Source: Novosphingobium chloroacetimidivorans
Lineage (GTDB): Bacteria; Pseudomonadota; Alphaproteobacteria; Sphingomonadales; Sphingomonadaceae
Reading direction: 5' to 3'
NCBI RefSeq assembly: GCF_014204535.1
Contig: NZ_JACHLR010000003.1
Coordinates: 186,001 to 250,000, forward strand
DNA: 64,000 nt
Within the stretch, counting starts at the first letter, position 1. Each line of letters begins with the position of its first letter. This document shows, piece after piece, positions 33,607-42,744 of this stretch. Made by a program: the position numbers and the translations under genes. Under the pieces are notes generated by a model, which made no database searches, had not been told where the DNA came from, and saw only the letters and a program-made list of their open reading frames with translations.

Positions 33607-34518
33607 ATGACGGATTTATTCATTTCTTATGCTTGGACATCGTCAACTCATCGCAAGTGGGTGCGCCTTCTTGCGAGCCAGCTTCATCTTCTCGGTTACG
33701 ATGTAAAGATCGATGAACAGGTAGACTATGGCTCTAGCCTTAACGGCTTCATGCAAGAGGTAACGAGTGCTACCCATGTTTTGCTGATCGTCGATGAAAA
33801 TTATGTCGTGCGTGCGGACACTATGCCGGACTCTGGTGTGGGCATCGAGAACAAGTGGATCAGTGGCGCGTTCGATAGCAAACCGTCTCGCTGGTTATCG
33901 CTCCTGTTTGTAAATAATATTTTGTTCAAAGTTCCGGCCTGGCTCTCAGATTACTCCCCTAAAGGCTTCGATTTTAATTCAACCCCTGAGGAAAACGTCT
34001 TCCCGGGGTCGGTGCAGATCGACGAGATATGGCGTTGGGTGGAGGGACTGCCCGCGTCTAAAGGTCATGCCGCCTCTCTCGCCGATGTCCGCAAACGGGC
34101 GGCACGGATCGAGCGCATCGACGCTCTACGCGATCCAGCCAACTACGCCAGCCCAGCGCTCAAAGGCCGTGTCACCTTCCGACACAACGATCACCATCAT
34201 TTCAAGGTTGGTAGCGGCGAATACGAATTCAAGATCATGTTCAGTAGTCGCTCACATGACGGCGTCTACGTTTATATTGACAGCGACCTTAAAGCAGTCG
34301 GTCTGATAACAGCTTCAGATTACGATCCTCTCTTGGTTTCAAGCTTTCTCACGCCCGCGCGAACTGCAGAGCCTCTAGTTGGACAAAGTGTTGTCTGCAT
34401 GAATAGTCACGGCGCGCTATGTGTCGTTACGATTGAGGAGGTGCAATCAGAGGTGAACGCTCAGACCTATGTGGCTCCGCACGTCACGTTCTCATATGAA
34501 GTGCTGACCGCTGGCTGA
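33607..34518 (+). CDS. TIR-domain protein with a beta-rich C-terminal domain
   Basis: This 303-residue protein has an N-terminal TIR/SEFIR-like domain (about 1-140): LFISYAWTSSTHRKWVRLLA, then GYDVKIDEQVDYG, SATHVLLIVDENYV and SGVGIENKWI, whose Glu could be the NAD-hydrolase residue. Bacterial TIR proteins often deplete NAD+ during phage infection. A linker KRAARIERIDALRDPANY leads to a beta-strand-rich domain (about 185-300) that I cannot name. Codon third positions are much less GC-rich than those of neighbours, which suggests recent gain. No strong ribosome site is visible. It lies between two toxin-antitoxin pairs. A defence role is inference from family and context. Confidence 0.78.
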   Translation: MTDLFISYAWTSSTHRKWVRLLASQLHLLGYDVKIDEQVDYGSSLNGFMQEVTSATHVLLIVDENYVVRADTMPDSGVGIENKWISGAFDSKPSRWLSLLFVNNILFKVPAWLSDYSPKGFDFNSTPEENVFPGSVQIDEIWRWVEGLPASKGHAASLADVRKRAARIERIDALRDPANYASPALKGRVTFRHNDHHHFKVGSGEYEFKIMFSSRSHDGVYVYIDSDLKAVGLITASDYDPLLVSSFLTPARTAEPLVGQSVVCMNSHGALCVVTIEEVQSEVNAQTYVAPHVTFSYEVLTAG

Positions 34519-34648
34519 TTGACAGAAGAAAGGAAGCAAGCCTCCTAACGGTCGCCTATTTCGATCGCCCGCTTCCAGCTGCTCAACTCGTAGACCCGAA
34601 TGCCCGATTGTGGGCGTAAGCTTATATGCCTGTAGGCGGTCAGCACTC

Positions 34649-35038
34649 TCAAGCCATCGTAACAAACACCTCCGCCTCGATCACCCACTCGCCTGCGACT
34701 TCGCGCCACTTGGCGGCGTAAGTGCCGGTGGCGGTGGCGTCGCCGTTGGGGGCGAGGGCGTCCCAGGTGCCGTGCTCCATGGCAATGGGCTCGACGGCGG
34801 AGACGTCGAAGGCTTCGGGGGTTCGGATGTAGATGTCGCGGGTCGGGGCGGCGAACTCGCGGCGCCAGACTTTCACCTGGGCGAGGCGGCCGGCGATCAC
34901 GGCGCTGTCGGTGCCGGTGAGCATGACGCAGTCGCGGGCGAGCAAGGGGCCGATGGCGGCGAGGTCGCCTTGCGCGATGGCGCGGTTGAAGGCGGCGCGG
35001 CGGGTGCGGATGGCGAGTTCGGTGGCGGCGGGGTTCAT
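34649..35038 (-). CDS. NTF2-like/SnoaL-like protein (DUF4440 type)
   Basis: This 129-residue protein of the nuclear-transport-factor-2 fold begins MNPAATELAIRTRRAAFNRA, followed by GDLAAIGPLLARDCVMLTGT and the end GTYAAKWREVAGEWVIEAEV. That is the usual pattern of small DUF4440/SnoaL-like proteins, whose pocket binds or isomerises small molecules. No specific substrate can be named. The start at 35038 is chosen by family length; the longer upstream reading runs into repeats. It is an unremarkable gene inside the accessory island. Confidence 0.72.
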   Translation of the reverse strand: MNPAATELAIRTRRAAFNRAIAQGDLAAIGPLLARDCVMLTGTDSAVIAGRLAQVKVWRREFAAPTRDIYIRTPEAFDVSAVEPIAMEHGTWDALAPNGDATATGTYAAKWREVAGEWVIEAEVFVTMA

Positions 35039-35173
35039 GCGCGTGGGTGTGCGACGGCGCGGCGCGATGGGCAAGCGCCGGAGGGTGCCGGCAGGCGCGA
35101 GGTGGACATGATGGGGAGCGCGAGGGCAGTGGCCCTCGTGTCTTTCTTCTCCCTTGGTGTGGGGGAGCGGGCG

Positions 35174-35210
35174 GGAGATGGATTCCCGCGTTCGCGGGAA
35201 TGACGAAGGG
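35174..35210. repeat. Half copy of the GGATCC/ATTCCCGC palindromic repeat
   Basis: The stretch matches the right half of the longer elements at 36036-36130 and 58466-58560, including GATTCCCGCGTTCGCGGGAA followed by TGACGAA. Confidence 0.8.
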
Positions 35211-35231
35211 GGAGAGGTTGTGTTCTCGCCC

Positions 35232-35293
35232 TGCCCCTCCACCACTCGCTTCGCGAGCGGTCCCCCTCCCCGAGACAAGCTCGGGGAGGATTT
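35232..35293. repeat. Intergenic palindromes beside the doc gene
   Basis: Two short inverted repeats lie next to each other: CTCGCTTCGCGAG and CTCCCCGAGACAAGCTCGGGGAG. Hairpins of this type recur in sphingomonad intergenic DNA and here could end transcription of the doc gene. Confidence 0.6.
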
Positions 35294-35685
35294 TAGGGAG
35301 CGGTGTGCTGGCGGAACCAGTCGGTGAGTTCGTCCTCGGTGAGTTCGCCGGCGGCGAGGGACAGGACGAGGCGGATGGCGTCTTCGGGCTCGAAGGCGAT
35401 CGCCACGCCGTTCAGGCGCAGGAAAAGGCGCGCGAGGACCCAGGCGGTGCGTTTGTTGCCGTCGCTGAAGGGGTGGTTGCGGGCGATGCCGTAGGCGTAG
35501 GCGGCCGCGAGAGCGCAGCGGTCGTCTTCGCCGTAGGTCCACTTGTTGACGGCACGGGACATAGCGCATTCCAGCGCTCCTGCGTCGCGGATACCGGTCG
35601 CGCCGCCGTGTTCGGCGAGCTGCCGGTCGTGGATGGCGAGCGCGAGTTCGGGTTCGAGCCAGGTCGGCTCGGTGCGGGCTGTCAT
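35293..35685 (-). CDS. Doc-family toxin (Fic fold)
   Basis: This 130-residue death-on-curing type toxin has the Fic/Doc core motif RNHPFSDGNKRTAWVLA (about 68-84), with the catalytic His and the phosphate-binding GNKR. The Doc protein of phage P1 phosphorylates elongation factor Tu; Fic relatives add AMP. The short length and single domain fit Doc. It follows an AbrB-type antitoxin gene by 11 nt, so the pair is a toxin-antitoxin unit in which the usual Phd partner is replaced. Confidence 0.87.
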   Translation of the reverse strand: MTARTEPTWLEPELALAIHDRQLAEHGGATGIRDAGALECAMSRAVNKWTYGEDDRCALAAAYAYGIARNHPFSDGNKRTAWVLARLFLRLNGVAIAFEPEDAIRLVLSLAAGELTEDELTDWFRQHTAP

Positions 35686-35696
35686 GAGTGGGTCAA

Positions 35697-35921
35697 CTAC
35701 TTGGCGAGGACGCGCAGGATATCACGATCCTCGCGCATGATCTCCTCGGCTGCAGCCATTTTGGCGGCAAACTGCGGGTCGGTCGCCGTGAGGCGGACGC
35801 CGTCGGGTGCCTCGGTCAGATGCAGGGTGTCGCCCGGACCGACCCGCAGGCGGGCGAGCACTTCCTTGGGCAGGATGATGCCGGCGGAGTTGCCGATCTT
35901 GGTGATCTTCAGCGCGTTCAT
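35697..35921 (-). CDS. AbrB/MazE-type antitoxin
   Basis: This 74-residue DNA-binding protein has the swapped-hairpin AbrB signature LKITKIGNSAGIILPKEVLA (4-23) and RLRVGPGDTLHLTEAPDGVR. The C-terminal helix (AAKMAAAEEIMREDRDILRV) should contact the toxin. It precedes the Doc toxin gene and probably represses the pair's promoter at a small palindrome just upstream. Confidence 0.87.
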   Translation of the reverse strand: MNALKITKIGNSAGIILPKEVLARLRVGPGDTLHLTEAPDGVRLTATDPQFAAKMAAAEEIMREDRDILRVLAK

Positions 35922-35927
35922 ACGCTG

Positions 35928-35935
35928 GTTATAAC
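35928..35935. promoter_or_regulatory. Putative operator/-10 palindrome before the AbrB gene
   Basis: GTTATAAC is a perfect 8-bp palindrome that starts 7 nt upstream of the antitoxin ATG. It is AT-rich and could serve as the -10 element and as the AbrB-type binding site. Confidence 0.35.
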
Positions 35936-36035
35936 ACTGCGAGGGTCAGCCCGCAATGTGGTGGCGGGAGCGGATGCATCCGGTTTGCAACGCATCCTCA
36001 GCTTCGCGCATGTCGATAGGCTCCTACCTGCCTGC

Positions 36036-36130
36036 TTCGTCATCCCCGCGGAGGCGGGGATCCATCTCCTGAGGTCGCGTAACCGGAACCACCTGGAGAT
36101 GGATTCCCGCCTTCGCGGGAATGACGAAGA
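36036..36130. repeat. Palindromic repeat element, full copy 1
   Basis: A left hairpin (CCCCGCGGAGGCGGGGA), a GGTCGCGTAA...GGAACCA spacer and a right hairpin (TTCCCGCCTTCGCGGGAA) form a roughly 95-bp element bounded by TTCGTCAT and ATGACGAA. The same element occurs at 58466-58560, and a right half at 35174-35210. It lies between the AbrB and thiC genes. Confidence 0.9.
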
Positions 36131-36156
36131 AAAGGGGATCGTCGTGCACGCGCCAT

Positions 36157-36228
36157 GCCCTCTCCAAGCTGCGCTAGCGGCTGGCGGAGCAAGCTGCGCT
36201 ATCCTCTCCCCGGCGGGGAGAGGATAGG
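36157..36228. repeat. CTCTCCCC-type hairpin repeat after thiC
   Basis: CCTCTCCAAGCTGCGCTAGC...AGCTGCGCTA is followed by CCTCTCCCCGGCGGGGAGAGG, a strong hairpin. A longer relative occurs at 60406-60570. It lies directly downstream of the thiC stop and could terminate thiC. Confidence 0.8.
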
Positions 36229-36236
36229 CGTGCGCC

Positions 36237-38245
<2,009 letters not shown>

Positions 38246-38288
38246 CGATGATAGACGTGCCGCGCCCGCGCGTCTAGCGCTGCCGGCG

Positions 38289-38909
38289 ATGACGATGCTC
38301 TATCGCCTCGACGCTCCGGCCCGCGACGTGGCGCGCACCTTCGGCGCCGACGAGCGCGAGGATCCGTGGGCGGGCGGGCACGTCGCGCCCGGCGGCTTCG
38401 CGCCGGTGATCACGGCGGGGCGCGAGTTCATTGCAGGACCCAGGCCCGACCTGCGCGCGCCCCGGCGGATGGTCCCGCGGCTATGGGGCGTGCCGCCGCC
38501 GCCCTCGGCGATGGAGGCGCGGCCGGTGCTCTCGGTCCGCAATGTCGAGAGCCCCTTCTGGATCGGCAACTTGCGCAACTCCGAGTTCCGCTGCCTGGTC
38601 CCGGCGACCGCGTTCATGGAGTGGGGTAAGGGAACCGACCGCGACGGCAAGCGCGCGCGGCACTGGTTCGCCTGCGCCGACCAGCCAGTGTTCGCGCTCG
38701 CCGGCGTGTGGAAGGACAGCGAAGTGCCCAGCTTCGCCCTGCTCACCTGCGAGCCCAATGCGGTGCTGCGCGCGGCGGGGCGCGATGCGATGCCGGTGAT
38801 CCTGCCCGCCGACAGCGCGGCGCAGGACCTGTGGCTTCGCGGCGGATGGGACCGCGCGCAGGCCCTGCTGGTGCCTTATGCGTCGTCGATGATGTTGGAG
38901 CGCGAGTGA
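38289..38909 (+). CDS. Degenerate SRAP/HMCES-like protein (DUF159)
   Basis: This 206-residue protein of the SOS-response-associated peptidase (SRAP) fold shows RRMVPRLWGVPPPP, NVESPFW, FRCLVPATAFMEW and AMPVILPA in family order. True SRAP proteins begin Met-Cys-Gly-Arg and use Cys2 to trap abasic DNA; this one begins MTMLYRLDAPARDVARTFGA and has no Cys there. The His usually before RMPVIL is also missing (RDAMPVIL), while the Glu of MEW is kept. The start at 38289 is forced downstream because the longer reading would overlap the thiC riboswitch. It may bind DNA without crosslinking. Known sphingomonad relatives may share this form. Confidence 0.75.
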   Translation: MTMLYRLDAPARDVARTFGADEREDPWAGGHVAPGGFAPVITAGREFIAGPRPDLRAPRRMVPRLWGVPPPPSAMEARPVLSVRNVESPFWIGNLRNSEFRCLVPATAFMEWGKGTDRDGKRARHWFACADQPVFALAGVWKDSEVPSFALLTCEPNAVLRAAGRDAMPVILPADSAAQDLWLRGGWDRAQALLVPYASSMMLERE

Positions 38910-38984
38910 AGCCGATCGGAGCCATGCGTCAGAGCTGGACTTAGGTGATCGGCATGATTGCGTTTGGCGGCGTACCCCAACTCG

Positions 38985-39112
38985 GCATGCTGAACTTGTT
39001 TCAGCATCTATCGCGCCATGAGGCTCTGCCGTTGCCGACCGGATGCCGAGGCGGCTTGCTGATCAGAGCTCCGGGCAGGCTGCCTGATGGACCCTGAAAC
39101 AAGTTCAGGGTG
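38985..39112. repeat. Inverted pair of a 15-bp intergenic repeat
   Basis: CTGAACTTGTTTCAG (38990-39004) and CTGAAACAAGTTCAG (39094-39108) are exact reverse complements, 89 bp apart; each is itself an imperfect palindrome. No gene is seen in 38910-39182. Confidence 0.8.
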
Positions 39113-39182
39113 ACGTCTGCTATGGGGTGGATTCGCGACTGTCTGCTATTCCCTTATCTGCCACGTTAGCAGACTTTGGTGT

Positions 39183-39527
39183 TCACGTTGGTGGAAGACC
39201 ACTCGGATAATCGAGACCCTGAAGTTTTCGGACTGAGACTGCTGAGAAGCCCGCACTCTTTACCAACCGAAATGCTTCAGCAACGCAGCTTTCAGAAGCG
39301 CTGAGGTCAACGACATCCACCATTCGGGATTTGTCTGAGAGGTCTCGCATCCATTCCGATAATTGCGACTTACTAAGGATCATGTCTTGAACTTGAAATG
39401 AGCAGCGGCGGTTCTCTGAACGCACGAACACAGGATAGCCTAATGGCTTATCAACCGACACGTATGGCGGAAGGGCCGACTAGACGCATCCGGCTAGAGT
39501 TAGCGGCGCTAAGCACAATAGTCTCAT
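39183..39527 (-). pseudogene. Small lipoprotein gene interrupted by an amber codon
   Basis: From ATG 39527 the frame reads MRLLCLAPLTLAGCV, a lipoprotein leader ending in the lipobox LAGC. A TAG at 39482-39480 (codon 16) follows, and then the same frame continues SALPPYVSVDKPLGYPVFVR to the stop at 39183. The downstream part (about 98 codons) has weak ExbD-like periplasmic features (LSEWMRDL, DVVDLSASESCVAEAFRLVK) but no secure family. The leader and body sharing a frame across the TAG suggests one gene of 114 codons broken by a single substitution. A GTG at 39461 could restart translation, but the product would lack the leader. Codon use is AT-richer than that of neighbours. Confidence 0.6.
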
Positions 39528-39989
39528 AGCCGCAGCTTAACACCCATATGGATGTCGGCAATTGGCACGTTGAAAGTTGCTGTGGAACGTCCGTTATGGG
39601 GCGTAAGCCGACCGTCCGCTTCGAACGACCTAGGCAGCACCGACCGACCTGTCGGCATCCCAGTCAAGCTGGCTCAAGCGGTATGCTGTGCCGCCATCCG
39701 GGGCGATGAAAGGGTGAGGGGCGTCACACCGCTACCCTTTACCGCCCACCCAGAGACCAGTTGCACGCTCGTGCGATTACCGGAATCGTTTAAGCTCGCC
39801 ATGCAGGTCGGGCACAGGCGACGGGGCGTCTTGTGCCGAATGCCGCTTACAAGGCCCAGGCCAGCGGGCGAGGTTCGAGCTCTCTTCCTGTCTACATCGG
39901 CCGATCAGGCGCCGGCCGCCTCAAATCGCCAGATCGGTCGCATTGATTTACTATAGGCCAAGCATTCTCGACAGCACTCCGCCCCGCTC
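39528..39989. other. 462-bp stretch without a convincing gene
   Basis: The only long frame (39552-39956, plus) has third codon positions close to random, unlike the strongly GC-rich genes around it, and no family resemblance. No RNA gene or strong hairpin was recognised. Confidence 0.6.
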
Positions 39990-42554
39990 TCAATACTTCG
40001 CCCGGAACGTCACGCCATAGCGCGAGGGCTGGTTGTAGTTCACGGTTCGGCCCAGGTAGGCGGTCACGCCTGCACCGGAGGGCGCTGCCAGCAGGGCTTG
40101 CGAGATGATGTTCTTCTCGTTCGTGGCGTTGTTGGCATAGAGCGAGATGTCGTACTTGCCCTCGTCCAGGCGCACGCCGGCGCGCAAGTTGAGGTTCGAT
40201 TGCCCGGGCACCTGCGTGTAGATCGATTGGGTCACGCCCGTGCTGTAGGAACTGGTATAGGAATACTGCGCATAGCTGTAGAATTGCGTCCCGGGTCCGA
40301 TCTCGTAGTCCCATGACGGCGTGACCGACAGCGACCACTTGGGGGCGTAAGGCGCTCGCTCGCCCTTCGCGTCGATGTTGGCGATCCCGTTGTAGCTGAG
40401 CTCCGCCGGAGCCGGCAGGGACGGCGCGCGCGTGTAGACGGCGTCGTTGTAGTTGCCGTCGAAGGTCAGGCGAAGGCCCGATCCGAAGTCGGCGCCCACG
40501 CTCCACTCGAACCCGCGAGCGCGAATGTCGCCCACGTTAGTGGCGCCGCGCTGCGCGGTGCCGTCGGGCAGGGTATAGGAGATCGAGGTCTGGAAGCCGT
40601 TCAGCTTCTCCTGGTACACCGCAAGCGCAAGGTTCAGGTGGCGGTCGAGCAGCGAAGCCTTGATGCCGGCCTCATAGTTCTTGGTCTTGGTCGGCTGAAC
40701 GGCCGGCGCGGCGGGATTGAGCGAGCGGTTGTTGAGATCCAGCCCGCCCGCCTGGAAGCCGGTCGCATACGTCACATAGGCCGTGATGTCGGGCGTGATC
40801 TTGTACGACAGGCTGGCCGTGCCCGACAGGTTGTCGTTGGACGTGCGGATGTCGAGCGGATAGCCGGTGGTCGCCGCGCCGGTCGGGTAGCCGGGTACGT
40901 TATAGATCACGCCCGGATTGCGCTGCACGGCATCGATCGCGTTGTAGAAGGCGTTCAGCTGCGCGTTGGTGATGCCGGGCGGCAGCGAAGTGGGCAGCTG
41001 GCTGGTGTCGACCGGGCTGCTGCCGTTCTTGCGGTCATAGGTATAGCGCAGGCCTCCGGTCAGATCGAGCGCGTCGGTGATGTGCCAGGTCGCTTGCCCA
41101 TAGACGGCCGCGTTCCGGTTCTCGACCGTCGTGTCCTCGATGATCTGCTTGCCGGTCAGTTGCGATCGGAACGAGAGCGGGATCGGCGTGAAGGCGTTGC
41201 CGGCCAGCGTGTTGTAGGCGTTGTACCACGGGATCACGTCGGCCCCGAACTGGTGCACGACGTAGTGGTCCTTGAGCTTGGAATAATAGAGGAACGCGCC
41301 CACCTGCCAGTCGATCGGGCCATGGCTGTCCGATGCCAGGCGGAATTCCTGGCTGAACTGGTTGCTCTTGCTGATGGCCATGTTCTGGTAGATGTCGATC
41401 GGCGTCAGGTCGCTGTCCTGCGGCGGGTCGAAGCTCCAATGCCGCCAGGCGCTTATGGAGGTCAGGGTCACGCCGCCGAAGTCGTAGTCGGCGGTGAGCG
41501 AGACACCCGCGTTCTTGGTCTTCATGCGGTTGTAGTTGTTGGTGATGCTGGACCGGGGATCGACGGTCGGCACCCAGTTCTGGACACCGCCGAAGTCGGC
41601 CAGGCGGGCCAGCGCGGAACGCGCCGCGGTGACCCGCGCGCGCTGCGCCGCAGTGGTGTTTATACCCCAGTTGCCGGGTCCGAATAGCTCGGTGATGCCG
41701 CCTCCGGAGCTGAACCCGGACGAGCTGTCGTTCTCTACGTTCAGGTCTCCCGACAGGTTGACGCGCAAGTCGCCGGTCTCGAGCAGGAACTGCTGGCGCA
41801 CGCCCCAGCGGAAGGTCCCGGCGGTCTTGTCTTCGCTGGTCGCGGTCGGCGCGTAGATGCCCTTCGCCTCTGCCGCTTCCTTGAAGCCCCGGCGCAGCGG
41901 CGTGTCCAGCCAAGGGTCGGAGTGGGTGATGTAGCCGACGGTGCGGAAGGCGATGTTCTCGCTCAGCGGGCCGGTGATGATCGCCTTGCCCTGCGCGAAA
42001 TTGTACCGGCCGTACGTGGCTTCGAAGGTCTGGCTGGGCGTGAAGCTGGGCTTGTTGAAGGTGATGTTCAGTGCGCCTGCGGCTGCGTTGCGGCCGAACA
42101 GGGTGCCTTGCGGTCCGCGCAGCACTTCGAAGCTCTGCACGTCCACCAGGTCTTGCAGAACCTGGCCCGGTCGCGCCTGATAGACGCCGTCGAAGTACAC
42201 GCCGATCGCGTTGTCGAGGCCGTCTGCGGCCGTCGGCGCGTAGCCGATGCCGCGGATCGTCACCGAGAAGTTGCGCGGGTTGCCGCCGGTGGCGTTCAGG
42301 CCGGGCGCCTGGTCGATCAGGCTCTGCAGGTCGATCGTGCCCTTGGTCTGCAGCGTCTCTCCGCTGATCGCCTGGACGGAGATCGGCACGTCCTTGATGT
42401 TCTCGGTGCGGCGGCGCGCGGTGACGACCACTTCCTCGCGGGCAGCCGCATCCGCGTCGTCGGCTGCGGTGCCATCCGCCGCCCAGGCCCGTGCCGGCGC
42501 GACCAGAGTGGATGCGCTTGCCAGCAGCGCTCCCGCGAAAACCACACGCTTCAT
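39990..42554 (-). CDS. TonB-dependent receptor, probably for an organosulfur compound
   Basis: This 854-residue outer-membrane receptor has a leader MKRVVFAGALLASASTLVAP ending AWAA, a TonB-box-like EEVVVTARRR, the plug (about 55-170, with LIDQAPGLNATGG, TIRGIGYAPT and the plug end LRGPQGTLFGRNAAAGALNI) and a barrel ending in TFRAKY. The ATG at 42554 follows GGGGAACG and is preferred over the GTG six codons upstream. It is divergent from a sulfonate uptake and oxidation operon across a 190-bp region with a T-N11-A palindrome, so its ligand is probably a sulfonate or sulfate ester. It is not of the siderophore subtype. Confidence 0.9.
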   Translation of the reverse strand: MKRVVFAGALLASASTLVAPARAWAADGTAADDADAAAREEVVVTARRRTENIKDVPISVQAISGETLQTKGTIDLQSLIDQAPGLNATGGNPRNFSVTIRGIGYAPTAADGLDNAIGVYFDGVYQARPGQVLQDLVDVQSFEVLRGPQGTLFGRNAAAGALNITFNKPSFTPSQTFEATYGRYNFAQGKAIITGPLSENIAFRTVGYITHSDPWLDTPLRRGFKEAAEAKGIYAPTATSEDKTAGTFRWGVRQQFLLETGDLRVNLSGDLNVENDSSSGFSSGGGITELFGPGNWGINTTAAQRARVTAARSALARLADFGGVQNWVPTVDPRSSITNNYNRMKTKNAGVSLTADYDFGGVTLTSISAWRHWSFDPPQDSDLTPIDIYQNMAISKSNQFSQEFRLASDSHGPIDWQVGAFLYYSKLKDHYVVHQFGADVIPWYNAYNTLAGNAFTPIPLSFRSQLTGKQIIEDTTVENRNAAVYGQATWHITDALDLTGGLRYTYDRKNGSSPVDTSQLPTSLPPGITNAQLNAFYNAIDAVQRNPGVIYNVPGYPTGAATTGYPLDIRTSNDNLSGTASLSYKITPDITAYVTYATGFQAGGLDLNNRSLNPAAPAVQPTKTKNYEAGIKASLLDRHLNLALAVYQEKLNGFQTSISYTLPDGTAQRGATNVGDIRARGFEWSVGADFGSGLRLTFDGNYNDAVYTRAPSLPAPAELSYNGIANIDAKGERAPYAPKWSLSVTPSWDYEIGPGTQFYSYAQYSYTSSYSTGVTQSIYTQVPGQSNLNLRAGVRLDEGKYDISLYANNATNEKNIISQALLAAPSGAGVTAYLGRTVNYNQPSRYGVTFRAKY

Positions 42555-42616
42555 CCGATCGTTCCCCGTCACAGCTTTAACAATTCCTACTGATTCGGTA
42601 GGGTCACTAGGTTGAA

Positions 42617-42643
42617 GATTCTCTACTCTCTAACTAGAGAATC
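42617..42643. promoter_or_regulatory. T-N11-A LysR-type operator upstream of the sulfonate operon
   Basis: GATTCTCT (42617-42624) and AGAGAATC (42636-42643) are perfect 8-bp arms around 11 nt, the LysR-family T-N11-A form. The site lies between the divergent receptor and aldo/keto reductase genes. No LysR gene is nearby, so a distant CysB/Cbl-like regulator is the simplest candidate. Confidence 0.65.
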
Positions 42644-42744
42644 TAGCGCTCGCCAAAGATTTTCTGAATCGCGGCAAAGCGCAGCTCGATCCACACAGGG
42701 GCCGAGCCAACGTCCGCGGACGGCGGGCTGGACGACACGAAAGG

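Noticed and set aside
35174..36228. Possible CRISPR array from recurring palindromes
   Set aside because: The copies are irregularly spaced, differ in type and lack uniform spacers; no cas genes are present.
39552..39956. 134-codon plus-strand frame beginning MSAIGT
   Set aside because: Third codon positions are near random, no ribosome site or motif is visible, and similar spurious frames are common in intergenic repeats of alphaproteobacteria.
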